Shown: in pieces, positions 1-6,760 of the stretch
Layout: each line of letters opens with the position of its first letter
Position numbering within the stretch: position 1 is the stretch's first letter
Assembly (NCBI GenBank): GCA_963169595.1
Contig: CAUJFM010000335.1
Location: 1 to 11,144, forward strand
Length of the DNA stretch: 11,144 nucleotides
DNA from: Bacteroidota bacterium
Lineage (GTDB): Bacteria; Bacteroidota; Bacteroidia; Flavobacteriales_F; PHOS-HE28
Direction of reading: 5' to 3'
Notes under the pieces: generated by a model
The model's input: the letters and a program-made list of their open reading frames with translations, nothing else
Databases searched by the model: none
Told to the model about the DNA's origin: nothing
Position numbers and translations under genes: made by a program

Positions 1-270
1 GCGCTGCAGCTCAGCGAGGCCAAGGTGATCGGCGTGGAGCACCACGGCACCTATGTGGAGCCCAACAGCAAGTTGCGTGACCTCTACGGACGGCTCGGGA
101 TCGGCGACTTTCTGTTGCGCTCCAACGCCGAAGGGCTGGACCGCAGCGCGTTCCACGAACGTTTGCAGGCCCGCCACTGGAACCGTCCGCAGATGATGCG
201 CCGCATGGCCGAGCTTCGGGCAGCGGGCTTTGCTTCGGTGCAGCAGCTTCTTGACAGGGAGGTGGGGTGA
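1..270 (+). CDS. C-terminal end of a probable polysaccharide pyruvyl transferase-like protein (5'-truncated)
   Basis: The frame is open from base 1 to the TGA at 268-270 and gives 89 residues, so the start lies before the window. The visible part begins with a short hydrophobic strand (AKVIGVEHH). It continues with NSKLRDLYGRLGIGDFLL and ends in a charged helical tail (residues 60-89). A strand followed by 'K-x-x-D-L-x-x-x-L-G-I-x-D-F-L' resembles the C-terminal part of polysaccharide pyruvyl transferase (WcaK/CsaB-type) proteins, which add ketal pyruvate to sugars of surface glycans or act as GT-B-like transferases. That is a family resemblance from memory, not a proven match. The gene abuts the methyltransferase gene with no gap and shares its direction, which fits a decorating enzyme of the same glycan. 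Another GT-B-like enzyme is possible. The coding call is secure; the product is tentative. Confidence 0.45.
   Translation, partial: ALQLSEAKVIGVEHHGTYVEPNSKLRDLYGRLGIGDFLLRSNAEGLDRSAFHERLQARHWNRPQMMRRMAELRAAGFASVQQLLDREVG
256..263 (+). promoter_or_regulatory. Shine-Dalgarno site for the methyltransferase gene
   Basis: AGGGAGGT lies inside the last codons of the upstream gene, seven bases before the ATG at 271. It supports that start over the in-frame ATG at 310, which would remove 13 residues. The placement implies translation coupled to the preceding gene. Confidence 0.6.
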
Positions 271-1092
271 ATGTGCTTGCCCTACTTTCGTAGAGCATAT
301 CCGATCCTCATGAACCAAGCGTCCGCTGGCATCTATCATGCGCCTGACAACGGGCTGACCTTGGAGCCCAACTTCACGCTCCATTGGCAGATGACCAATT
401 GCGAGCGCTTCGCACTGCAGGACCTGCTGCGCCGCATCAAGCCGGAAGTGGCCGTGGAGATCGGCACCTACCAGGGGGGCTCGCTGCAGGTGATCGCCCA
501 CTTTGCCAAGCAGGTCATTTCGGTGGACATCGATCCCCAGGTGCCCGAACGCCTGGCCGGTCGATTCCCCAACGTCACCTACCGCGTTGGCGACTCCAAG
601 GAGGTCCTCCCGGCGGTGATCGACTCCCTGAACGCCGAGGGCGCCAATGTGGGCTTCTTCCTGATCGACGGTGATCATTCCACCCCGGGCGTCCGGCGGG
701 ATGTGGAGGCCGTGCTGCGCTACCGCCCCAAGAGCCCATGTGTCATCATCATGCATGATAGCTTCAATCCGGCCTGCCGCGAAGGCATCCGGAGTGCTGA
801 TTGGGCTGCGTCGCCCCATGTGCAATGGGTGGACCTCGACTTCATACCGGGCATCTATCATCAGCATGCCTACGACACCGCCGCGGCCCGGACCATGTGG
901 GGTGGATTTGCCTGTGCCTACCTCACTCCCGAGATGCGTAAGAACGGTCTTGAGGTGCGTGAATCACAGCGCGGCCTGTTCGAAGCAGTGAGGTCCGTAT
1001 CATCCCATGCCGCTCCGGTCCCCCCTGCAGCGCCACCGCCCCAGGGGCTCGCGCGCCGCATTGTCCGCCGGCTTCGCGACCTGGCCCGATGA
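271..1092 (+). CDS. class I SAM-dependent methyltransferase (Methyltransf_24/CmcI-like)
   Basis: The protein has 273 residues. A Rossmann methyltransferase core is visible: motif I VEIGTYQGGS (62-71) for SAM binding, an acidic strand end VDID (85-88) for the ribose hydroxyls, GDSKEVLP (107-114), and LIDGDHS (131-137) followed by MHDS (161-164). The DGDHS and HDS pair is typical of the CmcI/Methyltransf_24 type, in which these residues can bind a metal and the acceptor hydroxyl. The predicted role is O-methylation of a sugar in the glycan built by the neighbouring enzymes, in the cytoplasm or at the inner membrane face. After the catalytic domain comes a proline-rich linker (249-258) and a basic segment with ARRIVRRLR (261-269), also present in the next protein. 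The start directly follows the previous stop and has a good Shine-Dalgarno site. The end overlaps the next gene by four bases. The acceptor is unknown. Confidence 0.88.
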   Translation: MCLPYFRRAYPILMNQASAGIYHAPDNGLTLEPNFTLHWQMTNCERFALQDLLRRIKPEVAVEIGTYQGGSLQVIAHFAKQVISVDIDPQVPERLAGRFPNVTYRVGDSKEVLPAVIDSLNAEGANVGFFLIDGDHSTPGVRRDVEAVLRYRPKSPCVIIMHDSFNPACREGIRSADWAASPHVQWVDLDFIPGIYHQHAYDTAAARTMWGGFACAYLTPEMRKNGLEVRESQRGLFEAVRSVSSHAAPVPPAAPPPQGLARRIVRRLRDLAR

Positions 1093-2369
1093 ACCCGGTG
1101 GGATCCTTGCGGGCGCTGCGCAGGCCCATTGCGTTTTCCATCGATAGCGGCACCCAGGTGATCAGCGGGGTCACTACCTGGATGCAGGCCTTGGTGCTGC
1201 GTCTGCATGCGGATGGCGTGCCCGTGCGCGTGCTGCTCCACCACATCGGCCCGGATCCCGATCGTTCCTCCATCGGCATGCCACTGCGGGCCGCGGGGGT
1301 CCCGGTGGACATTGTTCCTCGCGGCGCCGACCTGATCACCGACGTACGATCCACGCTCACTTATCTGGAACAACGACGACCTGTGGTCTATCTGCCGCAA
1401 TGCCTCAACAGCATGTACTTCGCAGCAGGCATCGCGGGCGCACAGGGGCTGCCCTGGGTGCTGGCCATGCATTCCGACGACCCCGACTACTGGGCGTTGG
1501 CCGAGGCCCTGCGACCGGAAGGCGTGAACGGCCGGTTGGTGGCCGTATCGATGCAACTGGCGGCCGAGGTGAGGTCACGTGGTCTGGCCCGGGAACCGGT
1601 GATGATCCCCTACGGTGTGCCTGTGGGCGAGCGGGCCGCCAGTTGGTCCGATACGCCCTTCCGCGTGGCCTACAGCGGCCGCATGGTGGAGGAGCAGAAG
1701 CGCCTCTCGCTGGTGATGGACGTGCTGCTGGAGGCCTGCCATCGCGATGCCCGCATCGAGGCGGTGCTCTTCGGCGATGGTCCTGCACGGGCTGCGGCCC
1801 AGCAACGCGTGGAGGAGGCTGGTCTCCAGGGGCGCATCCGCTTCACCGGACGCCTGACGCCGGATGCCGTGCGCGCGGAACTTCAACACTGCCAGGCCGT
1901 GCTGCTGATGTCCGACTACGAGGGCCTGCCCGTGGCCCTGCTCGAGGCCATGGCCCAGGGCGTGGTGCCCGTGGTGCGCGCCATTCCCAGCGGTATCCCC
2001 GAACTGGTGGGTGATGGCACCACCGGGCTGCTGGTAGGGGAGGACGTGGACGATGCTGTGGCGGCGATACGCCGACTGGCGGATGATGAAGCCCTTTGGG
2101 CCCGCTGTTCAGTGGGCGCACATGAGCGGGTGGCCCTCAACTACAGCGAGGCGCGCAGCTATGCCGGCTGGGTGGACCTGCTGGTCGGAATGGCCCGGTG
2201 GTGTCCTGATGGCATTGCGCTCAACCTGCCGGAGCACATCGTACTGCCACCCCATGATATACGGCTGGACCGGGGCTACCCGATGCCTGCGCCACCGCCA
2301 CCACCACAACCGACCTTTCTCCAGCGTGCGCGTCGTGCGGTGGTCAGGCGCCTGCGCGGAAAGTCCTGA
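1089..2369 (+). CDS. glycosyltransferase family 4 (GT-B fold) with proline-rich basic C-terminal tail
   Basis: The protein has 426 residues. The N-terminal acceptor domain has a glycine-containing loop (VISGVTTW, 24-31) and MHSDDPDYW (128-135). The C-terminal Rossmann domain starts at about 190 with FRVAYSGRMVEEQKR (191-205), which holds the usual phosphate-contacting R/K residues. The retaining-GT signature EX7E is E278-G-L-P-V-A-L-L-E286, followed by AMAQGVVPV. It should transfer a sugar from a nucleotide donor to a growing lipid-linked glycan; donor and linkage cannot be told. At 426 residues it is longer than a usual GT4 (about 350-400). The extra length is a C-terminal stretch after about 370 that ends in a polyproline run (402-406) and ARRAVVRRLR (414-423), matching the tail of the methyltransferase upstream. 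The ATG overlaps that gene's TGA (ATGA), and no Shine-Dalgarno site is seen, so translational coupling is likely. Confidence 0.93.
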   Translation: MNPVGSLRALRRPIAFSIDSGTQVISGVTTWMQALVLRLHADGVPVRVLLHHIGPDPDRSSIGMPLRAAGVPVDIVPRGADLITDVRSTLTYLEQRRPVVYLPQCLNSMYFAAGIAGAQGLPWVLAMHSDDPDYWALAEALRPEGVNGRLVAVSMQLAAEVRSRGLAREPVMIPYGVPVGERAASWSDTPFRVAYSGRMVEEQKRLSLVMDVLLEACHRDARIEAVLFGDGPARAAAQQRVEEAGLQGRIRFTGRLTPDAVRAELQHCQAVLLMSDYEGLPVALLEAMAQGVVPVVRAIPSGIPELVGDGTTGLLVGEDVDDAVAAIRRLADDEALWARCSVGAHERVALNYSEARSYAGWVDLLVGMARWCPDGIALNLPEHIVLPPHDIRLDRGYPMPAPPPPPQPTFLQRARRAVVRRLRGKS

Positions 2370-2437
2370 GGCACCTTGATGCTGGGATTTTCACCGCTTT
2401 GGGCCACCTTCGCGGTCGACCTGCCGCGTAATTGTTC
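2370..2437 (+). other. 68-base intergenic gap
   Basis: This gap separates the first three genes from the tightly overlapping block that begins at 2438. It ends in an AT-rich stretch (TAATTGTTC) right before the ATG, and no Shine-Dalgarno sequence is visible. A TTTG occurs at 2398-2401, but its distance to the AT-rich stretch (27 bases) is too long for a standard Bacteroidota promoter pair. No hairpin followed by a T run is seen. An internal promoter is possible but not shown. Confidence 0.35.
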
Positions 2438-3583
2438 ATGAACATCCTCTTCGTCAGCACCAACGACCACATGCCCTGGGGGGGCAGCGAGGTGCTGTGG
2501 ACGCGCGCGGCACAGGTCCTGGCGGGGCGCGGCCATCGGGTCACGGCCAGCGTTCGACGCTGGTCTCCGCGCCACCGCGGCATCGAGACACTGCGCCAGG
2601 CCGGGGTGGTGCTGCACGAACGGGAGCGTGTACCGGTCGTCATGTCGCGCATGGAGAAGGCCTGGACGATGTGGCGCAATGGCTTCGTGCGCGAGTTCGC
2701 TGACAACCGGTGGATGGTCCTCAATGAGGCGCGGCCGGACCTGGTCGTGATCTCCCTGGGTAACCACCTGGACGAGCCCTTCCTCCAGTACGCTGAGCGT
2801 TTGCAGCGCATGCAGGTGCCCTATGTGGTGGTGGTGCAGCTGGTGCACCCGTTCGCTGATGTCACCGACGAACAGGCCGGGCGATTCATCCAGGCCTACG
2901 CCGGTGCGAGGCAGGTGGTCTTCGTGTCCGCCCAGAACAAGGCCGTCCTTTCACGCCAGCTGGGCCACATCTTCACGAACGCGGTGGAAGTGCCCAATCC
3001 CATCGACGTTGAACGACTGGCCGCACCGTTGCCCTATCCGTCCACGGCGGATGGTTTCCGGCTGGCCATGGTGGGTGCGCTCACCCCCTTCCACAAAGGG
3101 CAGGACCTTGTGCTGGAGGTGCTGGCCCAGGAGAAATGGAGGCAGCGCCCGCTCTTCGTGGACCTTTACGGCGAGGGCCGTGCGCGGGGCATCATTGAGC
3201 GCAACATCCAGCTGCTCGGGATCGAGCGGGTACGGTTGTGCGGATTCGAGCCGGACAAGCGGGCCATCTGGGGTGCCCACCATGCGGCGCTTTTCGCTTC
3301 GCGCATGGAAGGCCTCTCCCTGGCGCTGCTGGAGGCCATGGCCTGTGGTCGTCCGGTGTTCGCCACGGCGGTGGGCGATGCCCAGCGCTTCATCCGGGAA
3401 GGCGTGAACGGATTCCTCGCCACGCCGGGAGATGCCCAAGCCTTGGATGAGGCCTTGGAACGGGCATGGGCCCAGCGTATGGATTGGGAGGGGATGGGTG
3501 GGGAGGCCTTCGTCACCTTTGCACGTCTTCAGTCAGAGGACCCCGTCCAGAGGATCGTTGCATTAGCGGAACAGCGATCATGA
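2438..3583 (+). CDS. glycosyltransferase family 4 (GT-B fold)
   Basis: The protein has 381 residues. MNILFVST is the first strand of a GT-B N-domain, followed by the glycine loop WGGSEVLW (14-21). SLGNHLDEP (106-114) and FVSAQNKAVL (162-171) occur in the acceptor half, and NPID (187-190) marks the interdomain region. The C-domain has MVGALTPFHKGQDL (211-224), DLYGEGRARG (242-251) and the EX7E signature E291-G-L-S-L-A-L-L-E299, then AMACGRPV. It is a retaining sugar transferase of unknown donor, acting in glycan assembly. I chose the ATG at 2438, which puts the first strand at the N-terminus; an in-frame TTG at 2432 would add only two residues. The stop overlaps the next gene's ATG by four bases. 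Length is normal for GT4 and no key residue is missing. Confidence 0.93.
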   Translation: MNILFVSTNDHMPWGGSEVLWTRAAQVLAGRGHRVTASVRRWSPRHRGIETLRQAGVVLHERERVPVVMSRMEKAWTMWRNGFVREFADNRWMVLNEARPDLVVISLGNHLDEPFLQYAERLQRMQVPYVVVVQLVHPFADVTDEQAGRFIQAYAGARQVVFVSAQNKAVLSRQLGHIFTNAVEVPNPIDVERLAAPLPYPSTADGFRLAMVGALTPFHKGQDLVLEVLAQEKWRQRPLFVDLYGEGRARGIIERNIQLLGIERVRLCGFEPDKRAIWGAHHAALFASRMEGLSLALLEAMACGRPVFATAVGDAQRFIREGVNGFLATPGDAQALDEALERAWAQRMDWEGMGGEAFVTFARLQSEDPVQRIVALAEQRS

Positions 3584-4761
3584 ACCGCATCCTGCTGATC
3601 ACTCACGAGGCATCCCGCACAGGTGCTCCCTTGGTGGTGCTTCATTTTGCCCGGTGGCTGCGTTCAGTGCATCCGCACGTGGGTGTGGATGTGGTGGCGG
3701 TGAAGGGAGGTGCCTTGGCGGACGAGTTCCGCAAAGTGGCCGACAAGTATGTGGAACTGGTCGTTCCGCCACCCGCGCAGAAGCGCCTTCTGCTGCGCGC
3801 CTGGCACAAGGGCCTGCGCATGACCGGGTTTCGCAAGGAGCCCTCAGTGGCGGACATCAGGGACCGCCTTCTTCAGGACCTTGCTGAACGAGGATATGAG
3901 GTGGTGCTGGCCAACAGTCTGGCAAGTATCGCGGTCGGCGGTCGGGTAAAGGCCCTGTCCCAGGATAGACCCGTGTTGATCGCGTTCATCCATGAGCTCG
4001 AGATGGTCATCAAGCAACTGTTGCCGGACCTGCTGCAGCACCTGCGCCCCGTGGACCGGATATGGGCCGGGTCCGCGCTTGTCCGTGATGGTCTGGTCCG
4101 GCAATGGGCTGTGCCAGAGGAGCGTATTGACGTACAGTACCCCATCGCTCAGGTACCGGAACCCTCTGAAGCAATGGACAATGGGGCACAAGGGGGCGTG
4201 CTGCATGTGGTTGGTTTGGGTTCGGTGGCACTACGAAAGGGGTACGACCTGTTCATCCAAGTGGCCCTATGGGTGAAGCGTCATCATCCGGATGTTCCGG
4301 TCAGGTTCTCATGGGGTGGACCTGTGCCTCCCTATGACCGACCATTGATCGATCATGATCTGAAGCATGCCGGCCTTCAAGGTATCGTTGACTTCATCGG
4401 CGAGGTTGTTGATCCCCGGCCGCTCTATCGTGAGCTGGATGTCTTCCTGCTGCCCTCCCGTGAGGACCCCTTTCCCTTGGTGTGCATTGAGGCGGGTGCC
4501 ATGGGCAAGCCGATCATCTGTTTTGAGGGGGCCACGGGTACGGCGGAGGTGCTCCGCCATGGTGGGGGGCGGATCGTGCCCTACCTGGATGTGGAGGCCA
4601 TGGGCCAGGCGGTGGTGGACTATGCGCGCGATGCCGGTCGTCGGCAGGCCGATGGGGCCCTGAACCGGAAGCAATTCGCCATTTTTAGCCCCGCGCACCA
4701 GTGCCCGCTCATGCTCCAACGCATCGAGGAGGCCATGGCCCGCAAGGCATCGGTGAAATGA
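3580..4761 (+). CDS. glycosyltransferase family 4 with DX7E variant of the signature
   Basis: The protein has 393 residues. The N-domain begins MNRILLITHEASRTGAPLV, the 'HEASRTGAPLV' loop of a recognisable GT4 subgroup, and carries FIHELE (136-141), another subgroup marker. The C-domain has GLGSVALRKGYDLF (212-225), FIGEV (272-276) and SREDPFPLVCIEAGAMGKP (293-311). Aligned on the last glutamate (E304), the first signature residue is D296 rather than Glu, with E295 one place earlier. From memory, 'EDPFPLV' sequences recur in other GT4 proteins, so the enzyme is probably active. The frame is open upstream to 3466, but the ATG at 3580 starts at the proper first strand and makes a four-base ATGA overlap with the preceding gene. 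The stop overlaps the following gene in the same way, so translation is probably coupled on both sides. Donor and acceptor are unknown. Confidence 0.9.
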   Translation: MNRILLITHEASRTGAPLVVLHFARWLRSVHPHVGVDVVAVKGGALADEFRKVADKYVELVVPPPAQKRLLLRAWHKGLRMTGFRKEPSVADIRDRLLQDLAERGYEVVLANSLASIAVGGRVKALSQDRPVLIAFIHELEMVIKQLLPDLLQHLRPVDRIWAGSALVRDGLVRQWAVPEERIDVQYPIAQVPEPSEAMDNGAQGGVLHVVGLGSVALRKGYDLFIQVALWVKRHHPDVPVRFSWGGPVPPYDRPLIDHDLKHAGLQGIVDFIGEVVDPRPLYRELDVFLLPSREDPFPLVCIEAGAMGKPIICFEGATGTAEVLRHGGGRIVPYLDVEAMGQAVVDYARDAGRRQADGALNRKQFAIFSPAHQCPLMLQRIEEAMARKASVK

Positions 4762-5672
4762 ACGTAACGGCGATCGTCGTCACCTACAACGGCATGCAGT
4801 GGTTGCACCGCTGCTTGGGCAGCCTGCGGGCCAGCGAGCTGCCGGTGCGCACCATCGTGGTGGATAACGGGTCAACGGACGGTACCCTGGCGCATATCGA
4901 GGAGCACTTCCCCGAAGTGGAACTGATACGCGCCGGGCGCAACCTGGGCTTCGGTCAGGCCAATAACGTGGGCATGCGGATCGCCCTGGACCGAGGTGAT
5001 GATCATGTGTTCCTGCTCAACCAGGATGCCTGGGTCCAGCCGGGCACCATTGGCCGATTGGTGGACCTGGCCGTTCCCGGGTCGCCCTTTGGAGTGTTGA
5101 GCCCCATGCATTTGAATGGCGCAGGGAATGCCTTGGACTGGGAGTTCTCCCTGTACCTCACCCCGACCCGCTGCCCCGGGTTGCTTTCCGAACTGGTCCT
5201 GGGCCGGGCCAGGGACCGCGTCTTCGAGGCGGAGTTCATCAATGCAGCGGCCTGGCTGATCACCAGGAACTGCCTGCTCACCGTGGGGGGGTTCAGCCCC
5301 TCGTTCTTCCACTATGCGGAGGACGATAATTATCTCCATCGGCTTTTTTTCCATGGATTGAAGCTTGGCTTGGTGACCGATGCCTTCGCCCACCATGACC
5401 GTGAGGGCCGCACGAGCAATCCCTATTTCGATGATACGCGTGTCTTCAGGGTCCGGCAATTGCGCAAACGGTTCGCCGACCCCAATGAGGACCTCGACAT
5501 CGGAGGGGAGCGGAAGCGGCTACGAGGGCGGTTGGCGCAGGCCATGGTCCGGTTGAACAAACGGCAGGCGCTCATTGCCAGGGACCACCTCAAGCTGATG
5601 GACGAGGCTGACCTCGGACCGGTGGTCCTGGACCGCGAACTGTCCCGCATCAAAGGCCCCACCTTCCTGTGA
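4758..5672 (+). CDS. glycosyltransferase family 2, rhamnosyltransferase-like (WbbL type)
   Basis: The protein has 304 residues with a GT-A fold. The pattern is MNVTAIVVTYNG (1-12), the nucleotide-binding VDNGSTDGT (35-43), NLGFGQANNVG (62-72), LLNQDAW (86-92) at the DXD-like metal site, and GGFSPSFFHYAEDDNY (177-192) with the probable catalytic acid. These are the landmarks of the WbbL-like GT2 subgroup, where dTDP-rhamnose is a common donor; the donor here is inferred from the family only. It would make an inverted linkage in the glycan. The last 80 residues are charged and helical (RKRLRGRLAQ, 252-261). The frame is open upstream, but the ATG at 4758 overlaps the previous stop (ATGA) and starts at the first strand, so I use it. 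The stop at 5670-5672 overlaps a possible GTG start of the next gene. Confidence 0.92.
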   Translation: MNVTAIVVTYNGMQWLHRCLGSLRASELPVRTIVVDNGSTDGTLAHIEEHFPEVELIRAGRNLGFGQANNVGMRIALDRGDDHVFLLNQDAWVQPGTIGRLVDLAVPGSPFGVLSPMHLNGAGNALDWEFSLYLTPTRCPGLLSELVLGRARDRVFEAEFINAAAWLITRNCLLTVGGFSPSFFHYAEDDNYLHRLFFHGLKLGLVTDAFAHHDREGRTSNPYFDDTRVFRVRQLRKRFADPNEDLDIGGERKRLRGRLAQAMVRLNKRQALIARDHLKLMDEADLGPVVLDRELSRIKGPTFL

Positions 5673-5683
5673 CCGCAGCCCAC

Positions 5684-6724
5684 ATGCCCTCAGAACCAAC
5701 GCATCCGCTCGACCAGGGAGTTGCCGTGATCATACCGGTATACAACGCCGCGCCTTTCCTGCGCGAGGCGGTGCGCTCTGCATTGGTCTTCCCGCACGTG
5801 AAGGAGGTGGTCCTGGTGGAGGATGCATCGCCGGACAACAGTCTGGAGGTGTGCCGCTCGTTGCTCGGGACCGACCCGCGGATCACCTTGATCCGCCATC
5901 CCGATGGCCGCAACCACGGGGCTGGTGCAAGCCGCAACCTGGGTTATGCGAGCTCCCGGAGCCCGTTCGTGGTATTTCTCGATGCGGATGATGTCTTCCT
6001 TCCCAATCGGTTCGACAAGGAGCGCGAGGTCTTCGCCCGCCATCCCGATGCGGATGGGGTGTACGGGGCCACCGGGGCCATCTTCCACGATGAGGTGGGC
6101 AGGCAGCGCTTCCTGCAGTTCTGTCCGGAGGATGAGCTCACCACTGTCCGGGTGGAGGTCCCCCCGGAACGCCTCTTCAGTGGATTGCTCGGCTGTATCA
6201 AGGGATTCGGCTATTTCCACCTGGATGCGTTCACGATCAGGCGCAGTGCCGTGGACCGCCTCGGGCTGACTTATCCCACGCGTGAGGAGGTCTGGCACGA
6301 GGACACCGAGTATGTCCTGAAACTGGCGCACGGCAGCCGCCTCTATGCTGGTGAGCTGCGTGAACCGGTCGCGTTGCGGGGTGTGCATGCCCACAACCGC
6401 TACACGGCCATTGCCGATATCGCCTCCACACGGCACGTGCTTTACCAGCGCCTGGAGGCATGGTCGCACACCGTCCCCATGGGCCGCCAGGAGCGGCGTA
6501 TGCTCGTCGCCAAACGCGTGTACTATGGGGTGTTCGGTTGCCGGAACTTCTGGCAGCGCGTGGCCTACGCCTGGCACTTCCTGCGGCACCCCTGGCTGCT
6601 GGGCTGGGTGCAGGTGCGCGAGGCGTGGACCGATGCCCTGCTCGGGAAGGGGTCGCGTCCGGCCCAGTGGGTCCGCTCGCTGGCTTGGCGTCTGCTGCCG
6701 CGCATCACCACTTCGGTGGAGTGA
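5684..6724 (+). CDS. glycosyltransferase family 2 (GT-A fold) with aromatic C-terminal region
   Basis: The protein has 346 residues from the ATG at 5684. An in-frame GTG at 5669 overlaps the upstream stop as GTGA and would add five residues; neither start has a Shine-Dalgarno sequence, and the choice does not affect the domain. The landmarks are VAVIIPVYNAAPFL (13-26), VEDASPDNS (45-53), GAGASRNLG (79-87), the metal-binding FLDADD (98-103), DAFTIRRSAVDRLG (181-194) and the catalytic-base motif WHEDTEY (204-210). This is an inverting transferase for a nucleotide-activated sugar. The final 90 residues lie outside the GT2 core and are rich in Trp, Tyr, Phe and Arg (YYGVFGCRNFWQRVAYAW, 280-297, and WLLGWVQ, 304-310). 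They may lie on the membrane surface. The donor is unknown. Confidence 0.9.
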   Translation: MPSEPTHPLDQGVAVIIPVYNAAPFLREAVRSALVFPHVKEVVLVEDASPDNSLEVCRSLLGTDPRITLIRHPDGRNHGAGASRNLGYASSRSPFVVFLDADDVFLPNRFDKEREVFARHPDADGVYGATGAIFHDEVGRQRFLQFCPEDELTTVRVEVPPERLFSGLLGCIKGFGYFHLDAFTIRRSAVDRLGLTYPTREEVWHEDTEYVLKLAHGSRLYAGELREPVALRGVHAHNRYTAIADIASTRHVLYQRLEAWSHTVPMGRQERRMLVAKRVYYGVFGCRNFWQRVAYAWHFLRHPWLLGWVQVREAWTDALLGKGSRPAQWVRSLAWRLLPRITTSVE

Positions 6725-6739
6725 TCCGCAGGAGCGTCC

Positions 6740-6744
6740 GGGAG
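6740..6744 (+). promoter_or_regulatory. possible Shine-Dalgarno site bearing on the start of the next GT4
   Basis: GGGAG is seven bases before an in-frame TTG (6752) but sixteen before the ATG at 6761. If this site is used, translation starts at TTG and the protein gains three residues. ATG starts are generally preferred, so the matter is open. Confidence 0.3.
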
Positions 6745-6760
6745 TGATACTTTGCATCGC

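Noticed and set aside
2398..2437. Bacteroidota-type promoter (TTTG ... TAnnTTTG) before the gene at 2438
   Set aside because: The TTTG lies 27 bases from the AT-rich TAATTGTTC, too far for the usual spacing, and the -7 element matches only in part.
3466..3579. Extended N-terminus of the GT4 at 3580
   Set aside because: The frame is open upstream, but this part overlaps the preceding gene by over 100 bases, and the canonical first strand starts exactly at the ATG at 3580.
4701..4757. Extended N-terminus of the GT2 at 4758
   Set aside because: It would overlap the preceding gene, and the added residues fit no GT2 pattern. The ATG at 4758 gives the standard start and a four-base overlap.
6748..6754. 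TACTTTG as a -7 promoter element before the WcaL-like GT4
   Set aside because: It is one base short of TAnnTTTG, no TTTG is found at the proper upstream distance, and it overlaps a possible start codon.
5690..6757. Long open frame on the - strand (355 codons) opposite the GT2 gene
   Set aside because: It mirrors a GC-rich gene with strong third-position bias. Its product is rich in His, Gln, Arg and Gly with no recognisable motif, while the + strand shows full GT2 landmarks.
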